The position numbers and the translations under genes are program-made. DNA of 64,000 nt, from contig FNAW01000006.1 of assembly GCA_900102115.1 (NCBI GenBank), forward strand, positions 43,976 to 107,975, written 5' to 3'. The notes under the pieces were generated by a model. That model made no database searches. It saw only the letters and a program-made list of their open reading frames with translations, and was not told the origin of the DNA. Below are positions 7,706 to 16,331 of the stretch, one piece after another (the first letter of the stretch is position 1; every line of letters starts with the position of its first letter). Origin of the DNA: Blastococcus fimeti. GTDB lineage: Bacteria > Actinomycetota > Actinomycetes > Mycobacteriales > Geodermatophilaceae.

Positions 7706-10642
7706 GTGCTGCCCGAACTCCCCGCCGGTGCCCTGCGCATCCGGGACCTGGGGCCGCTCGAGGTCGAGCGGGCGGGCGTTCCCGTCGGTCTGGGCGGCGC
7801 CCGGCTCGCCGCCGCGCTCTCGCTCCTGGTGGTCAACGCCGGTCAGCACGTCGGCGTCGACGCCCTGTCGGAGGCGATGTGGGGGGCCCAGTCGCCGGCG
7901 CGGTCCCCCTCGACCCTCGACTCGCACGTCTGGCGGCTGCGCAAGGCCCTCGAGCCGCAGCGCGAGCGCGGCTCGCCGTCAGCGGTCCTGCGCCACGAGC
8001 AGGGCGGCTACCGGCTGGTGGTGGATGCCGTGGAGATCGACTCGGCGAGGTTCCTCGCGGAGGCCGAGGCGGCGCGCGACCTGCTCTCCACCGGTCGGGC
8101 GGCCGATGCCCGCCGGCGCGCCGAGCGGGCCCTGCAGCTGTGGCGCGGCCGGCCCTACGCCGGCTACGCGGACGAGCCGTGGGCCGTCGCCACGGTGGCC
8201 CGGCTGACCGAGGCCCGCGACCAGCTCCGGGAGCTGCACGTGGAGGCGCTGCTGGCCGCCGGCTCCCCTGAGCGGGCCCTCCTCGCGCTGCAGCCGGTGC
8301 TGGCCGACACACCCCTGCGCGAGCGGCTCTGGGCGCTGCGGATGCTGGCCCAGCACCGGCTGGGCCGCCCGGAGGAGGCGCTGCGGAGCTACGCCGAGGT
8401 CCGCCGCACGCTGCTCGAGGAGCTGGGGCTCGAGCCGGGGAGCGAACTGCGCGAGCTGCACGGCCGCATCCTGGCCGAGGACCCGAGCCTCGCCGGCCCG
8501 CGCCCGGCTCCGGTGGCCCCACGGCTCCCCGCGGACGGACCCCCGGCCCGCCCCCGCGACGGGGAGGGGGCCGCCGAGCGCGCACCGGTGGAGGTGCACC
8601 TGCCGCACCGGGCGGCCCCGCTGGTCGGCCGGGAGGACGAGCTGGCCGCGCTGACCGAGGTCGTCCCGCGCACCGCGCTGACCACGCTGGTGGGCGCGCC
8701 GGGGTGCGGCAAGACGCGGCTGGCCATCGAGGTGGCCCGCAGGGTGGCCGACGGGTTCCCGGGCGGCGTCTGGTTCGTCGACCTCACCGCGGCCCGGGAC
8801 GCGGAGTCCATGCTGTCCGCCATCGCCTCCGCGCTCGCCTTCGCGCCGGCCGACACCGCGCGCCCCGGCGCCGCCCTGCGCGCCTACCTGCAGGACCGGC
8901 GCGCCCTGCTGGTGCTGGACGGTTGCGAGCAGGTCCTGGACCCCGTCGCCGACCTGCTCGACGAGTGGTCCCGCGGGCCGGGGGCGCTGACGGTCCTGGC
9001 GACCAGCCGGGAACCGCTGGAGGTCGACGGCGAGCAGGTCCGGCCCGTCGGCCCGCTGGCCCTGCCCACGGAGGGCGACGACGTGACGGCCTCCCCCGCC
9101 GTCGCCCTCCTGCTCGACCGGCTCGCCGCCGCGGGAGCCGACCGCGAGGACCTGGGACTGCTGACCGCGGCGGTGCGGATCGCCACCGCCGTGGACGGCG
9201 TCCCGCTGGCCCTGGAGCTGGCCGCCGGCCGCGGCCGCGCGTTCAGCCTGGAGGAGATCGCCCACCAGGTCACCGCCGACCCCAGCTCGCTGGCGCGGGC
9301 GGGGCGCGGGAGCGACCACCACCGGACCGTGCGCGCGGCGATCGAGCAGAGCTACGCCCTGCTGCCCGCCGACGAGGCCGCGGTGCACCGCAGCCTCTCC
9401 GCGCTGCCCGGGCCGTTCACCGTCGCCGCGGCCGACGCCGTGCGACGGGGCGGTGGGGCCGGCGGGCAGTCCGCGGACACCGCCGACGTCCTCGCCCGCC
9501 TCGTCCACCACTCCCTGCTCAGCCCGCTCGGCCCCGCCCGCCCCGGCGGGCCGTCGCTGTTCACGCAGCTCGCCACCATCCGGGGCCACGCCGCCCACGC
9601 CGCCGCCGCCGAGGCCGGGCGGCTGCGCCGGGCCCGGGAGTCCTGGGTGGCGGCGCTCGTGCGGGACAAGCCGCCGCTGGGGCAGGTGACCGAGAGCAGC
9701 TGGTTCGACGCGCTCGACGACGACCTGCCGGCCCTGCGGGCCACGCTCCAGCACCTGCTCGTCGAGGAGCCCACCGCCGAGGGCATCTGGCTGGCCGCCC
9801 GCCTCGGCACCTTCTGGTACTTCCGCAGCAAGACCATCGAGGGCCGGGCCTGGGCCGAGCGCGCGCTGGAGCACGAGCGCCTCGCCGACCCGCTGTCCGC
9901 CGCGCTGGTCCGGCTGACGCTGGCCCACCACCTCGCCTCCGGTGGCCAGGCCGGGCTCGCCGAGCCGCACGTCGCCGCGGCCGCCACGCTGCTCGACGGC
10001 AGCGGCCACGAAACGGCGCGGCTGGTCACCGAGATGCACGTGCTGCTGACGCACTCGCTGGTGATGTCCGGTGCCGTCGGCACCGCGCGGGGGGTCGCCG
10101 ACCGGGTGCGGGCGGTCGCCCCGGCCGGCGCGGACGCGGAGCTCGACCTCTTCGCCGACATCTCGGCGACCCACGTGGACAGCCTCGAGGGCGCGGTCCC
10201 CGAGGAGGTCCTGGTCGACCTGCACCGCCGCGCGCAGGACCTGCGGAACGTCCACGTGGCGCTGCTCGCCGCGGGGATCGCCGTCGACGCGGCCATCGAC
10301 CGGGGCGACGCGGACCGCGGATGGGCGTGGTCGGACCGGATGGCCGCGCACCGGCTCACCCTCGGGAACACCGACGGCCCGGTGGTGTTCGAACTGCGCG
10401 CGCTGGTCGCGGCGATGAGCGACCGCCCGCGGGAGGCCGTCCGGCTGTTCTCCGCCGCCCGCACGCAGGCCCTCCGCAACGGCCTCCGGTGGCCCGCCGC
10501 GGCGCCGACGTCGCGCGTGCTGCCCGAGGTCCTGCGGTCCCTCGAGCCCGAGGAGGCCGAGCGCGCCGAGGCCGCGGGCACCCGGCTCACCCTCGCCGAC
10601 CTGCTGGCCGAGCCGCGCGCGGCCGAGGCCGCATCGACCTGA
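7706..10642 (+). CDS. AfsR/SARP-family regulator: winged-helix, BTAD and NB-ARC-type ATPase domains
   Basis: A 978-residue signal-transduction transcription factor. Residues about 1-95 form an OmpR-like winged helix (IRDLGPLEVERAGVPVGLGG; STLDSHVWRLRKAL), and about 100-250 the bacterial transcriptional activation (BTAD) all-helical domain. Residues about 310-620 are an NB-ARC/STAND ATPase with Walker A GAPGCGKTRLA near 330 and Walker B LLVLDGCEQVLD. The remaining 350 residues are Ala/Leu-rich helices resembling TPR-like sensor repeats. Start is GTG with AGGAGGGG four bases upstream. In this family ATP binding gates activation of target genes, often secondary metabolism. The only co-directional neighbour is an alpha/beta hydrolase starting 133 bases downstream, a plausible but unproven target. 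The ligand is unknown. Confidence 0.9.
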   Translation: MLPELPAGALRIRDLGPLEVERAGVPVGLGGARLAAALSLLVVNAGQHVGVDALSEAMWGAQSPARSPSTLDSHVWRLRKALEPQRERGSPSAVLRHEQGGYRLVVDAVEIDSARFLAEAEAARDLLSTGRAADARRRAERALQLWRGRPYAGYADEPWAVATVARLTEARDQLRELHVEALLAAGSPERALLALQPVLADTPLRERLWALRMLAQHRLGRPEEALRSYAEVRRTLLEELGLEPGSELRELHGRILAEDPSLAGPRPAPVAPRLPADGPPARPRDGEGAAERAPVEVHLPHRAAPLVGREDELAALTEVVPRTALTTLVGAPGCGKTRLAIEVARRVADGFPGGVWFVDLTAARDAESMLSAIASALAFAPADTARPGAALRAYLQDRRALLVLDGCEQVLDPVADLLDEWSRGPGALTVLATSREPLEVDGEQVRPVGPLALPTEGDDVTASPAVALLLDRLAAAGADREDLGLLTAAVRIATAVDGVPLALELAAGRGRAFSLEEIAHQVTADPSSLARAGRGSDHHRTVRAAIEQSYALLPADEAAVHRSLSALPGPFTVAAADAVRRGGGAGGQSADTADVLARLVHHSLLSPLGPARPGGPSLFTQLATIRGHAAHAAAAEAGRLRRARESWVAALVRDKPPLGQVTESSWFDALDDDLPALRATLQHLLVEEPTAEGIWLAARLGTFWYFRSKTIEGRAWAERALEHERLADPLSAALVRLTLAHHLASGGQAGLAEPHVAAAATLLDGSGHETARLVTEMHVLLTHSLVMSGAVGTARGVADRVRAVAPAGADAELDLFADISATHVDSLEGAVPEEVLVDLHRRAQDLRNVHVALLAAGIAVDAAIDRGDADRGWAWSDRMAAHRLTLGNTDGPVVFELRALVAAMSDRPREAVRLFSAARTQALRNGLRWPAAAPTSRVLPEVLRSLEPEEAERAEAAGTRLTLADLLAEPRAAEAAST

Positions 10643-10775
10643 GCCCGCGCCCCGACCACGACGATCCCGCGGACCGGTGCGACCGCCGTTGGAGGGGCCT
10701 TGGAGGCGGCGTCCGGAGAGTGCGCAACCGAGCTGGAGCGCACCCGCGCCCGGCGCCACCGGACGGAGACCCGAG

Positions 10776-11978
10776 ATGCACGCCTTCTTCAAGGACACCG
10801 ACTTCCAGTTCGCCGTCGAGGGCGTCCTGGGCAGCACCTACGGGCGGGCCGCCGACGTCGGTGAGGTGCTGACGACGATCGACCGGATCCCGAACCGCTC
10901 CGCACGGGCCTGGGTCGAGCAGTGGGCCGCGACCGCCGACCGGATCGCCGGCGAGGCGGGGGCCGCCGAGGCGGCCGGTCACGTCCGGACCGCGGCCGCC
11001 CGCTGGCTGCGCGCCTCGAGCTACTACTCGGAGGCCGCGGACAAGGCCGACGCCACCGGCGGCTACGCCGATCTGTGGGAGCGCCACCGCGCCGCCTGGG
11101 ACCGCTTCGTCGACCTCACCGCCCAGAGCGGCGACGTCGCGATCGAGCGCCTCGAGATCCCCTACGAGGGCACCACGCTGCCGGGGTACTTCTTCCGTTC
11201 CCGCGGCGCCACCGGCGCCCGGCGGACGCTGGTCTACACCAACGGCAGCGACGGCTCCGTCACCGGCGCCTGGTCCCGGGGCATCGCGGAGGCCCTCGCC
11301 CGCGGCTGGAACGCCATGACCTACGACGGGCCCGGTCAGAACGCCGCGCTGATGCGCCAGCACCTCCCCTTCCGGCCGGACTGGGAGAACGTGCTGACCC
11401 CGGTCGTGGACCACCTGACCCAGCGGCCCGACGTGGACCCCGGCCGGATCGCGGTCATGGGCATCAGCCAGGGCGGCTACTGGGTGCCCCGGGCGGCCGC
11501 CTACGAGCACCGCATCGCGGCCGCGGTCGCCGACCCCGGCGTCGTCGACGTCTCCACCACCATGCTCGAGCAGCTCCCCCACGCCCTGGTGAAGCTGCTG
11601 GACGCCGGGAAGCGCGAGCAGTTCGACCGGGACATGGCCTGGGCGCTGAAGGTCTCGCCGGCGACCCGCACCATGCTGCAGTGGCGGATGCGGCCCTACG
11701 GGGTCACCTCGCCGTTCGACTTCTTCTCCGCTGCCCGCGCCTACGCCCTGACCGAGGACCAGCTCGCCGCCATCGCCTGCCCCGTGCTCATCACCGACCC
11801 CGAGCACGAGCAGTTCTGGCCCGGGCAGTCCGCCCGGATGGCCGCGGCACTGGTCTGCCCGGTCACGGTGCTGCCCTTCACGGCCGACGAGGGGGCCGAC
11901 GGGCACTGCGAACCGGCGGCCGCCGGGCTGCGCGGGGAGCGGATCTTCGACTGGCTCGACGAGCACGTACGCGCCTGA
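10776..11978 (+). CDS. Alpha/beta hydrolase (FrsA/2,6-dihydroxypseudooxynicotine hydrolase-like)
   Basis: A 400-residue protein with a helical N-terminal cap region (about 1-130) followed by an alpha/beta hydrolase core. The nucleophile elbow is GISQGG in the middle of the core. The acid is probably the Asp in ITDPEHEQF, and the histidine lies in GADGHCEP near the end. The YDGPGQ segment matches the oxyanion/strand 4 region of the FrsA-like and dihydroxypseudooxynicotine hydrolase group, whose members cleave C-C, ester or amide bonds in small molecules. No signal peptide, so cytoplasmic. ATG is preceded by GGAG. It lies downstream of the BTAD regulator and converges on the histidine-kinase gene with a hairpin between. 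Substrate unknown. Confidence 0.8.
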   Translation: MHAFFKDTDFQFAVEGVLGSTYGRAADVGEVLTTIDRIPNRSARAWVEQWAATADRIAGEAGAAEAAGHVRTAAARWLRASSYYSEAADKADATGGYADLWERHRAAWDRFVDLTAQSGDVAIERLEIPYEGTTLPGYFFRSRGATGARRTLVYTNGSDGSVTGAWSRGIAEALARGWNAMTYDGPGQNAALMRQHLPFRPDWENVLTPVVDHLTQRPDVDPGRIAVMGISQGGYWVPRAAAYEHRIAAAVADPGVVDVSTTMLEQLPHALVKLLDAGKREQFDRDMAWALKVSPATRTMLQWRMRPYGVTSPFDFFSAARAYALTEDQLAAIACPVLITDPEHEQFWPGQSARMAAALVCPVTVLPFTADEGADGHCEPAAAGLRGERIFDWLDEHVRA

Positions 11979-11995
11979 CCGGCGCGCCCGGACCT

Positions 11996-12011
11996 GGTCG
12001 GTCCGCCGACC
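11996..12011. terminator. Possible bidirectional hairpin terminator between convergent genes
   Basis: A perfect six-base stem (GGTCGG / CCGACC) with a four-base TCCG loop lies in the 40-base gap between the stops of the alpha/beta hydrolase and the convergent histidine kinase. There is no run of T on either side, so this would be a weak actinobacterial-type terminator. Position is the main argument. Confidence 0.35.
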
Positions 12012-12018
12012 GGTGACC

Positions 12019-13143
12019 TCACGTCCCCGGAGCCTCCTCGTCGGTGCCGGCCGCGGGGATCCGCACCGAGACCCGCAGCCCGCCGTCCGGACGCGCGGCG
12101 AGCTCCAGCGTCCCGTCGTGCGCCCGCGCGATGCTCGCGACGATCGCCAGGCCGAGGCCGGCCCCCGCCTGGCTCGCGTGGATCCGTTCGGTGCCGCGCA
12201 CGAAGGGCTCCGCGAGCGTGGCCACCTGCCCGGGTGCGAGGACCTCGCCGGTGTTCTCGACGGTCAGCACCGCCTCCGCGGGACGGGCGGTCGTGCGGAG
12301 CTCGACGGTGCCTCCCGGCCCGACGTTGTGGACGATGGCGTTGTGCAGCAGGTTCGTGACCAGCTGCTGCAGCAGCGCCCGCGAGCCGACCGCCGGGGCG
12401 AGCTCACCGGTCACGCGGACGGTGACGCCGTGCTCCTCGGCGAGCGGGAGGAGCGTCTCGGCGGCCTCCTCGGCGAGCAGGGAGAGGTCCACGCGTTCCC
12501 GGGGTGAGGGCTGCTGGTCGGCGCGGCCCAGCAGCAGCAACGCCTCGGTGAGGTCCACCGCGCGCCCGTTGACGGCGAGCAGGCGGTCGACGAGCAGGTC
12601 GACGTCCCGGTCGGGATCCTTCCGGGCGACCTCCAGCAACGTCCGGGTGATCGCCAGCGGGGTGCGCAGCTCGTGCGAGGCGTTGGCGGCGAACCGCTGC
12701 TGCTCCGCGACGTGCGCCTCCAGCCGGGCGAGCATGCCGTCGAAGGCGTCGGCGAGCTCGCGGAACTCGTCCCGGCGTCCCGGGAGCCGGATGCGGTGGC
12801 TCAGCGATCCGGTCGCCGCCGTCCGCGTGGCGTCGGTGATGCGGGTGAGCGGGGCGAGCACCCGGCCGGCCAGGAACCAGCCGCCGACCAGGCCGAGCAC
12901 CAGCAGGAACGCCAGCGCAGCGGCGGCCCGCGGCACGAACGCGCGCTGCAGGTCCGACCGGTTGGGGACGAAGAGCCCGGGGCCCTGCCCGCGGAAGTCA
13001 CCGGTGACGATCACCGTGTCGGGCACGTAGCGGAGCAGGAACACCCAGACGACGGCGAGCAGGAGCGCGCCGGCCAGCAGCAGGAACCCGGCGTAGCTGA
13101 GCGTGAGCCGCAGCCGGACGCTCGGACCCGGCGCCCTAACCAC
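12019..13143 (-). CDS. Two-component sensor histidine kinase (HAMP, HisKA, HATPase)
   Basis: A 374-residue membrane kinase. A first helix (YAGFLLLAGALLLAVVWVFLL) and a second (AAAALAFLLVLGLVGGWFLAG) flank a short extracytoplasmic loop of about 40 residues. A HAMP linker, the phospho-acceptor region FAANASHELRTPLA, the N box LVTNLLHNAIVHN and the G2 box GAGLGLAIV follow in order. The small sensor loop is typical of intramembrane or envelope-stress sensing kinases such as VanS-type. The GTG start overlaps the end of the response-regulator gene by eight bases and has GGGGGAGG upstream, so both are made from one transcript. Partner regulator and the divergent VanY-like gene suggest cell-wall sensing. 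The signal is not known. Confidence 0.9.
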   Translation of the reverse strand: MVRAPGPSVRLRLTLSYAGFLLLAGALLLAVVWVFLLRYVPDTVIVTGDFRGQGPGLFVPNRSDLQRAFVPRAAAALAFLLVLGLVGGWFLAGRVLAPLTRITDATRTAATGSLSHRIRLPGRRDEFRELADAFDGMLARLEAHVAEQQRFAANASHELRTPLAITRTLLEVARKDPDRDVDLLVDRLLAVNGRAVDLTEALLLLGRADQQPSPRERVDLSLLAEEAAETLLPLAEEHGVTVRVTGELAPAVGSRALLQQLVTNLLHNAIVHNVGPGGTVELRTTARPAEAVLTVENTGEVLAPGQVATLAEPFVRGTERIHASQAGAGLGLAIVASIARAHDGTLELAARPDGGLRVSVRIPAAGTDEEAPGT

Positions 13144-13834
13144 GGGCGCCTCCCCCGGAGCCGGTCTCCCCCGCGGTGTCGTCGAGCCGGTAGCCGACGC
13201 CGGCCACCGTGGCGATGATCTGCGGCTCGCCCAGCCGCTTGCGCAGCGAGGAGACGGTGATCCGCACGGCGTTGGTGAAGGGGTCGGCGTTCTCGTCCCA
13301 CGCACGCTCGAGCAGCTCCTCCGCGCTGATCACCCCGCCTTCCGCGGCGACGAGCACCTCGAGCACGGCGAACTGCTTCCGGGTGAGCGGCACGTACCGG
13401 CCGTCGCGGTAGACCTCGCGGCGGAAGGGATCCAGCCGCAGGCCGGCGATCTCGCGCACCGGCGGCCGGCTGTGCGCCCGCCGGCGGTCCAGCGCCCGCA
13501 GCCGGAGCACCAGCTCCCGGAGCTCGAACGGCTTGGTGAGGTAGTCGTCGGCACCCAGCTCGAAGCCGGAGGCCTTGTCGTCGAGGCGGTCGGCGGCGGT
13601 GAGCATCAGGATCGGCGTGCCGCTGCCCGAGGCGACGATGTGCGCGGCGATCTCGTCACCGGAGGGCGCCGGGACGTCGCGGTCGAGCACGGCGATGTCG
13701 TAGGTGTTGAGGCGCAGCAGCTCCAGGGCGGTGGTCCCGTCCGCCGCGAGGTCGGCCGCGATCGCCTCCAGCCGCAGGCCGGTGCGGATGGCGTCTCCCA
13801 GCAGGGGTTCGTCCTCGACGATCAGCACGCGCAC
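13136..13834 (-). CDS. OmpR/PhoB-family response regulator (VanR-like)
   Basis: A 232-residue regulator: receiver domain with the acidic pair in VEDEPLLGDA, phospho-acceptor Asp in DIAVLDRDVPAPSGDE, and Lys in YLTKPFELRELVLRLRAL. A winged-helix output domain follows (LTRKQFAVLEVLVAAEGGVI; VRITVSSLRKRLG). The GTG start has no ribosome site; a -10 TAGCCT on the minus strand lies six bases upstream, so the message is probably leaderless. Two CGTAT direct repeats spaced 11 bases sit just upstream of that promoter, as expected for autoregulation by an OmpR-type protein. It overlaps the kinase gene by eight bases and is divergent from the D,D-carboxypeptidase. Confidence 0.92.
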   Translation of the reverse strand: MRVLIVEDEPLLGDAIRTGLRLEAIAADLAADGTTALELLRLNTYDIAVLDRDVPAPSGDEIAAHIVASGSGTPILMLTAADRLDDKASGFELGADDYLTKPFELRELVLRLRALDRRRAHSRPPVREIAGLRLDPFRREVYRDGRYVPLTRKQFAVLEVLVAAEGGVISAEELLERAWDENADPFTNAVRITVSSLRKRLGEPQIIATVAGVGYRLDDTAGETGSGGGARG

Positions 13835-13840
13835 GGGTCG

Positions 13841-13873
13841 AGGCTAGAGAGCGGGGACGTATCGCCGGCGTAT
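13841..13873 (-). promoter_or_regulatory. Leaderless promoter of the two-component operon with candidate response-regulator box
   Basis: On the minus strand the hexamer TAGCCT (13841-13846) fits the actinobacterial -10 consensus TANNNT and ends six bases before the regulator's GTG, the spacing of leaderless transcripts. Upstream, CGTAT occurs at 13858-13862 and again at 13869-13873, an 11-base period equal to one helical turn. Tandem repeats of this spacing are the usual binding mode of OmpR-family regulators. A further GATAC (inverted GTATC) is at 13883-13887, on the side of the divergent carboxypeptidase gene. Binding is inferred. Confidence 0.5.
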
Positions 13874-13921
13874 GCGGAACGGGATACGGCCCGGCAACGC
13901 CGTCCTCCGTTGGCTGGTCCC

Positions 13922-14548
13922 ATGTCCTCCAGCACGCAGGTCCGCATCGCCGTCGGCCCCGTCCGGACGTTCCTCGCCGTCGTCCTGGCCCTCGCCGTGG
14001 GGATCGGCGGCGTCCTCGGGTACCAGGCCCTGGCCTCTCCGTCGTCCGCCGGCGGGTCGCTGCTCGGCACCCTCACCGGAGGTGGCCCGGGTGTGGGCGT
14101 GGCCGACGGCGTCGTCCCGGACGGCACGACGGTGTTCGACGACCACGTCCCGGCCGTGGCGAACCTCGATCCCGAGCTGCTGGCGGCCCTGCGCTCCGCC
14201 GCGGCGGATGCAGGCGACGACGCGGTCGCGTTCACCGTGAACAGCGGCTGGCGCTCCCCCGCCTACCAGGACCAGCTCCTCCGCGAGGCGGTCGGCGAGT
14301 ACGGGTCCGAGGAGGAGGCGGCCCGGTGGGTCGCCACCGCGGACACGTCCGCGCACGTCTCCGGCGACGGGGTGGACGTGGGGCCGATGCGGGCGATGGA
14401 CTGGCTGGCGCAGCACGGGGCCGGGTACGGGCTGTGCCAGATCTACGGCAACGAGCCGTGGCACTACGAGCTGCGCCCCGAGGCGGTCGACGGCGGATGC
14501 CCGCCCATGTACCGCGACCCGACGGAGGACCCGCGGATGCAGGACTGA
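13922..14548 (+). CDS. VanY/LdcB-like D-alanyl-D-alanine carboxypeptidase (peptidase M15B)
   Basis: A 208-residue secreted or membrane-anchored peptidase. An N-terminal hydrophobic segment (TFLAVVLALAVGIGGVLGYQAL) serves as signal anchor. The zinc motifs of M15B enzymes are present in order: SGWRSPAYQ, SAHVSGDGVDVG (SxHxxGxAxD type) and EPWHYEL (ExWHxE type). Members remove the terminal D-Ala from peptidoglycan stem peptides. The last third is Cys/Pro-rich and ends acidic. It is divergent from the two-component system with an 87-base shared regulatory region that carries a candidate regulator box, so control by that system is likely. Being VanY-like does not by itself mean glycopeptide resistance, since vanH, vanA and vanX homologues are not in the window. 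Confidence 0.88.
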   Translation: MSSSTQVRIAVGPVRTFLAVVLALAVGIGGVLGYQALASPSSAGGSLLGTLTGGGPGVGVADGVVPDGTTVFDDHVPAVANLDPELLAALRSAAADAGDDAVAFTVNSGWRSPAYQDQLLREAVGEYGSEEEAARWVATADTSAHVSGDGVDVGPMRAMDWLAQHGAGYGLCQIYGNEPWHYELRPEAVDGGCPPMYRDPTEDPRMQD

Positions 14549-14625
14549 TCGACGCGGTACCCCCGTTGGGAGGAGGCTCGCCCCCCGCGCTCAGGTTTTC
14601 CCGCCGACCGGCCGAAGGAGGAACC

Positions 14626-16242
14626 ATGTCCTCGCTCTCCGTCGTCGACGCGGAGCTGCCCGGTCCGGGCCGCGACGACCTGGTCCTGCGGCTCACCGCC
14701 CAGGTCGCCGAGCTGGAGGCGCTCTCCCGGTTCACCGTGGAGGGCATCGCCGACCGGGCGGAGCGGGTGGCCGCGGAGGCCGAGGGGCCCGCCCTGACCG
14801 AGGTGCGCCTGCGCGCGCAGCTGGTCGTGGCGGACATGGTCCGGTGCCAGGGCGACCACGCCGAGGCCGGCCGGATCGCCCAGGAGGTCCGCCGCTGGGC
14901 GACCGAGCAGCAACGACCCTTCCTCCGGGCGCGCAGCGCCTACGTCCTCGCCGCGATCTTCCAGGAGCTCGGCGACTCCGCCACGGCGCTGGAGCACGCG
15001 GTCGAGGCGGTGGACCTGCTGGACGACGGCGCTGCACCCGAACTGCGGATCGACCACTCCCTCCGGCTGGCCGACACCCTGGGACAGCACGGGGACACCT
15101 CGGCGTCGCTGCGCTACGCCGACGTCCTGGCCCTGACCCACGAGCTCGGCGATGCCCACCGCGAGCTGGTGGTGCTCAACAACTGGGCCTACATCGAGAC
15201 CCTGCTCGGCCGGTTCGAGGAGGCACTGCCCATCGCCCAGGAGCTGGAGTCCCGGTCGACCGAGTTCGGCGAGGCGCTGGGTGTGGGCCGGCTGGACACC
15301 CTCGGCCGGGTGCTCATCGGCCTGGGCCGGCTGGAGGACGCCGAGGAGGTGCTGCTGCCGGGGCTGGCACCCGAGCGGCTGGAGTCCTCCACCGACGGCG
15401 ACGCCGGTGCGGACTTCCTGCTGACCCTGGCCGAGGTGCGTCGTCGGCTGGGACGGCTCACCCAGGCGCGTCAGGTCCTGGACGACTGCGTGGCGCGCTG
15501 CGACCGGCACGGCCTGACCGCCATCCGGGTGCGCGCCCGCCAGGAGCAGGCCGAACTGCACGCCGCGTTCGGCGACCACCGGACCGCCTTCACCGAGCAC
15601 AAGCTCTTCCACGAGCAGCTGATGGAGCTGCAGTCGGCCCAGCGGGACGCCCGCGCCCGGGCGATCCAGGCCATGTACGAGACCGGGGAGGCGCGGCGGC
15701 AGTCCCGGCGCTACCGGGAGCTGTCACTGCGGGACCCCCTGACCGGCCTGTACAACCGCCGGCACATCGACGAGCAGCTGACCCGGCTGCTGGGTCCCGG
15801 GAGCCTGCCCGCGGCCTCGGTGAGCATCGCGCTGGCCGACCTCGACCACTTCAAGCGGATCAACGACACCCTCGGCCACGACGTCGGCGACGCCGTGCTG
15901 CGCCGGGTCGCCGTGCTGCTCCAGTCGGCGGTGCCGGCGGACGGCGCCCGGGCCCTCGGTGGGTCGTTCGCCGCCCGCATGGGCGGCGAGGAGTTCCTCC
16001 TCGTCCTGGTCGACACCTCCCCCGAGCACGCCGCGGCCCTGGCCGAGGACCTCCGCTCGACCATCGCCGGTCATCCCTGGGGCGCCATCACGGGTGACCT
16101 GCCCGTCACCGCCAGCATCGGCGTCGCGGGGGTCACCGGTTCGGCCGACCAGACCCCGGCCGCCCTGCTGGGCCGGGCCGACGCGCTGCTCTACCGCGCC
16201 AAGGCGCAGGGCCGCGACCGCGTCGTCACCGACGGCGGGTAG
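14626..16242 (+). CDS. TPR-GGDEF diguanylate cyclase
   Basis: A 538-residue cytoplasmic protein. The first 355 residues are helical tandem repeats rich in Ala, Leu and Glu, consistent with TPR-like repeats, followed by a short coiled linker. Residues about 367-535 form the GGDEF domain: DPLTGLYNRRHIDEQL, DLDHFKRINDTLGHDVGD, then the active-site signature MGGEEF near 453. The substitution of Asp by Glu in GGDEF is common in active enzymes. It should make cyclic di-GMP from two GTP. No RxxD inhibitory site is found five residues before the signature, so product inhibition at that site is unlikely. No membrane or known sensor domain. ATG start with AAGGAGGAA upstream. Followed by the sugar porter after 89 bases. 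Confidence 0.9.
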   Translation: MSSLSVVDAELPGPGRDDLVLRLTAQVAELEALSRFTVEGIADRAERVAAEAEGPALTEVRLRAQLVVADMVRCQGDHAEAGRIAQEVRRWATEQQRPFLRARSAYVLAAIFQELGDSATALEHAVEAVDLLDDGAAPELRIDHSLRLADTLGQHGDTSASLRYADVLALTHELGDAHRELVVLNNWAYIETLLGRFEEALPIAQELESRSTEFGEALGVGRLDTLGRVLIGLGRLEDAEEVLLPGLAPERLESSTDGDAGADFLLTLAEVRRRLGRLTQARQVLDDCVARCDRHGLTAIRVRARQEQAELHAAFGDHRTAFTEHKLFHEQLMELQSAQRDARARAIQAMYETGEARRQSRRYRELSLRDPLTGLYNRRHIDEQLTRLLGPGSLPAASVSIALADLDHFKRINDTLGHDVGDAVLRRVAVLLQSAVPADGARALGGSFAARMGGEEFLLVLVDTSPEHAAALAEDLRSTIAGHPWGAITGDLPVTASIGVAGVTGSADQTPAALLGRADALLYRAKAQGRDRVVTDGG

Positions 16243-16281
16243 CCCGGAACGCCTGGGCAGGCGACTCGCCGCCGGCGGCCT

Positions 16282-16287
16282 TAGCGT
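16282..16287 (+). promoter_or_regulatory. Candidate -10 element for the sugar porter gene
   Basis: TAGCGT fits the TANNNT consensus and lies 44 bases before the GTG of the sugar porter, leaving room for a leader with the GGGGAGA ribosome site. No convincing -35 is visible. Weak support. Confidence 0.3.
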
Positions 16288-16331
16288 GACCGTCGCCGCG
16301 CCGCCACGTCCACGGGGAGAGTCCGATCAGC

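Noticed and set aside
13922..14548. Glycopeptide-resistance cluster
   Set aside because: Only VanRS-like and VanY-like proteins are present; no D-Ala-D-Lac ligase, dehydrogenase or VanX was found, so true vancomycin resistance is not supported.
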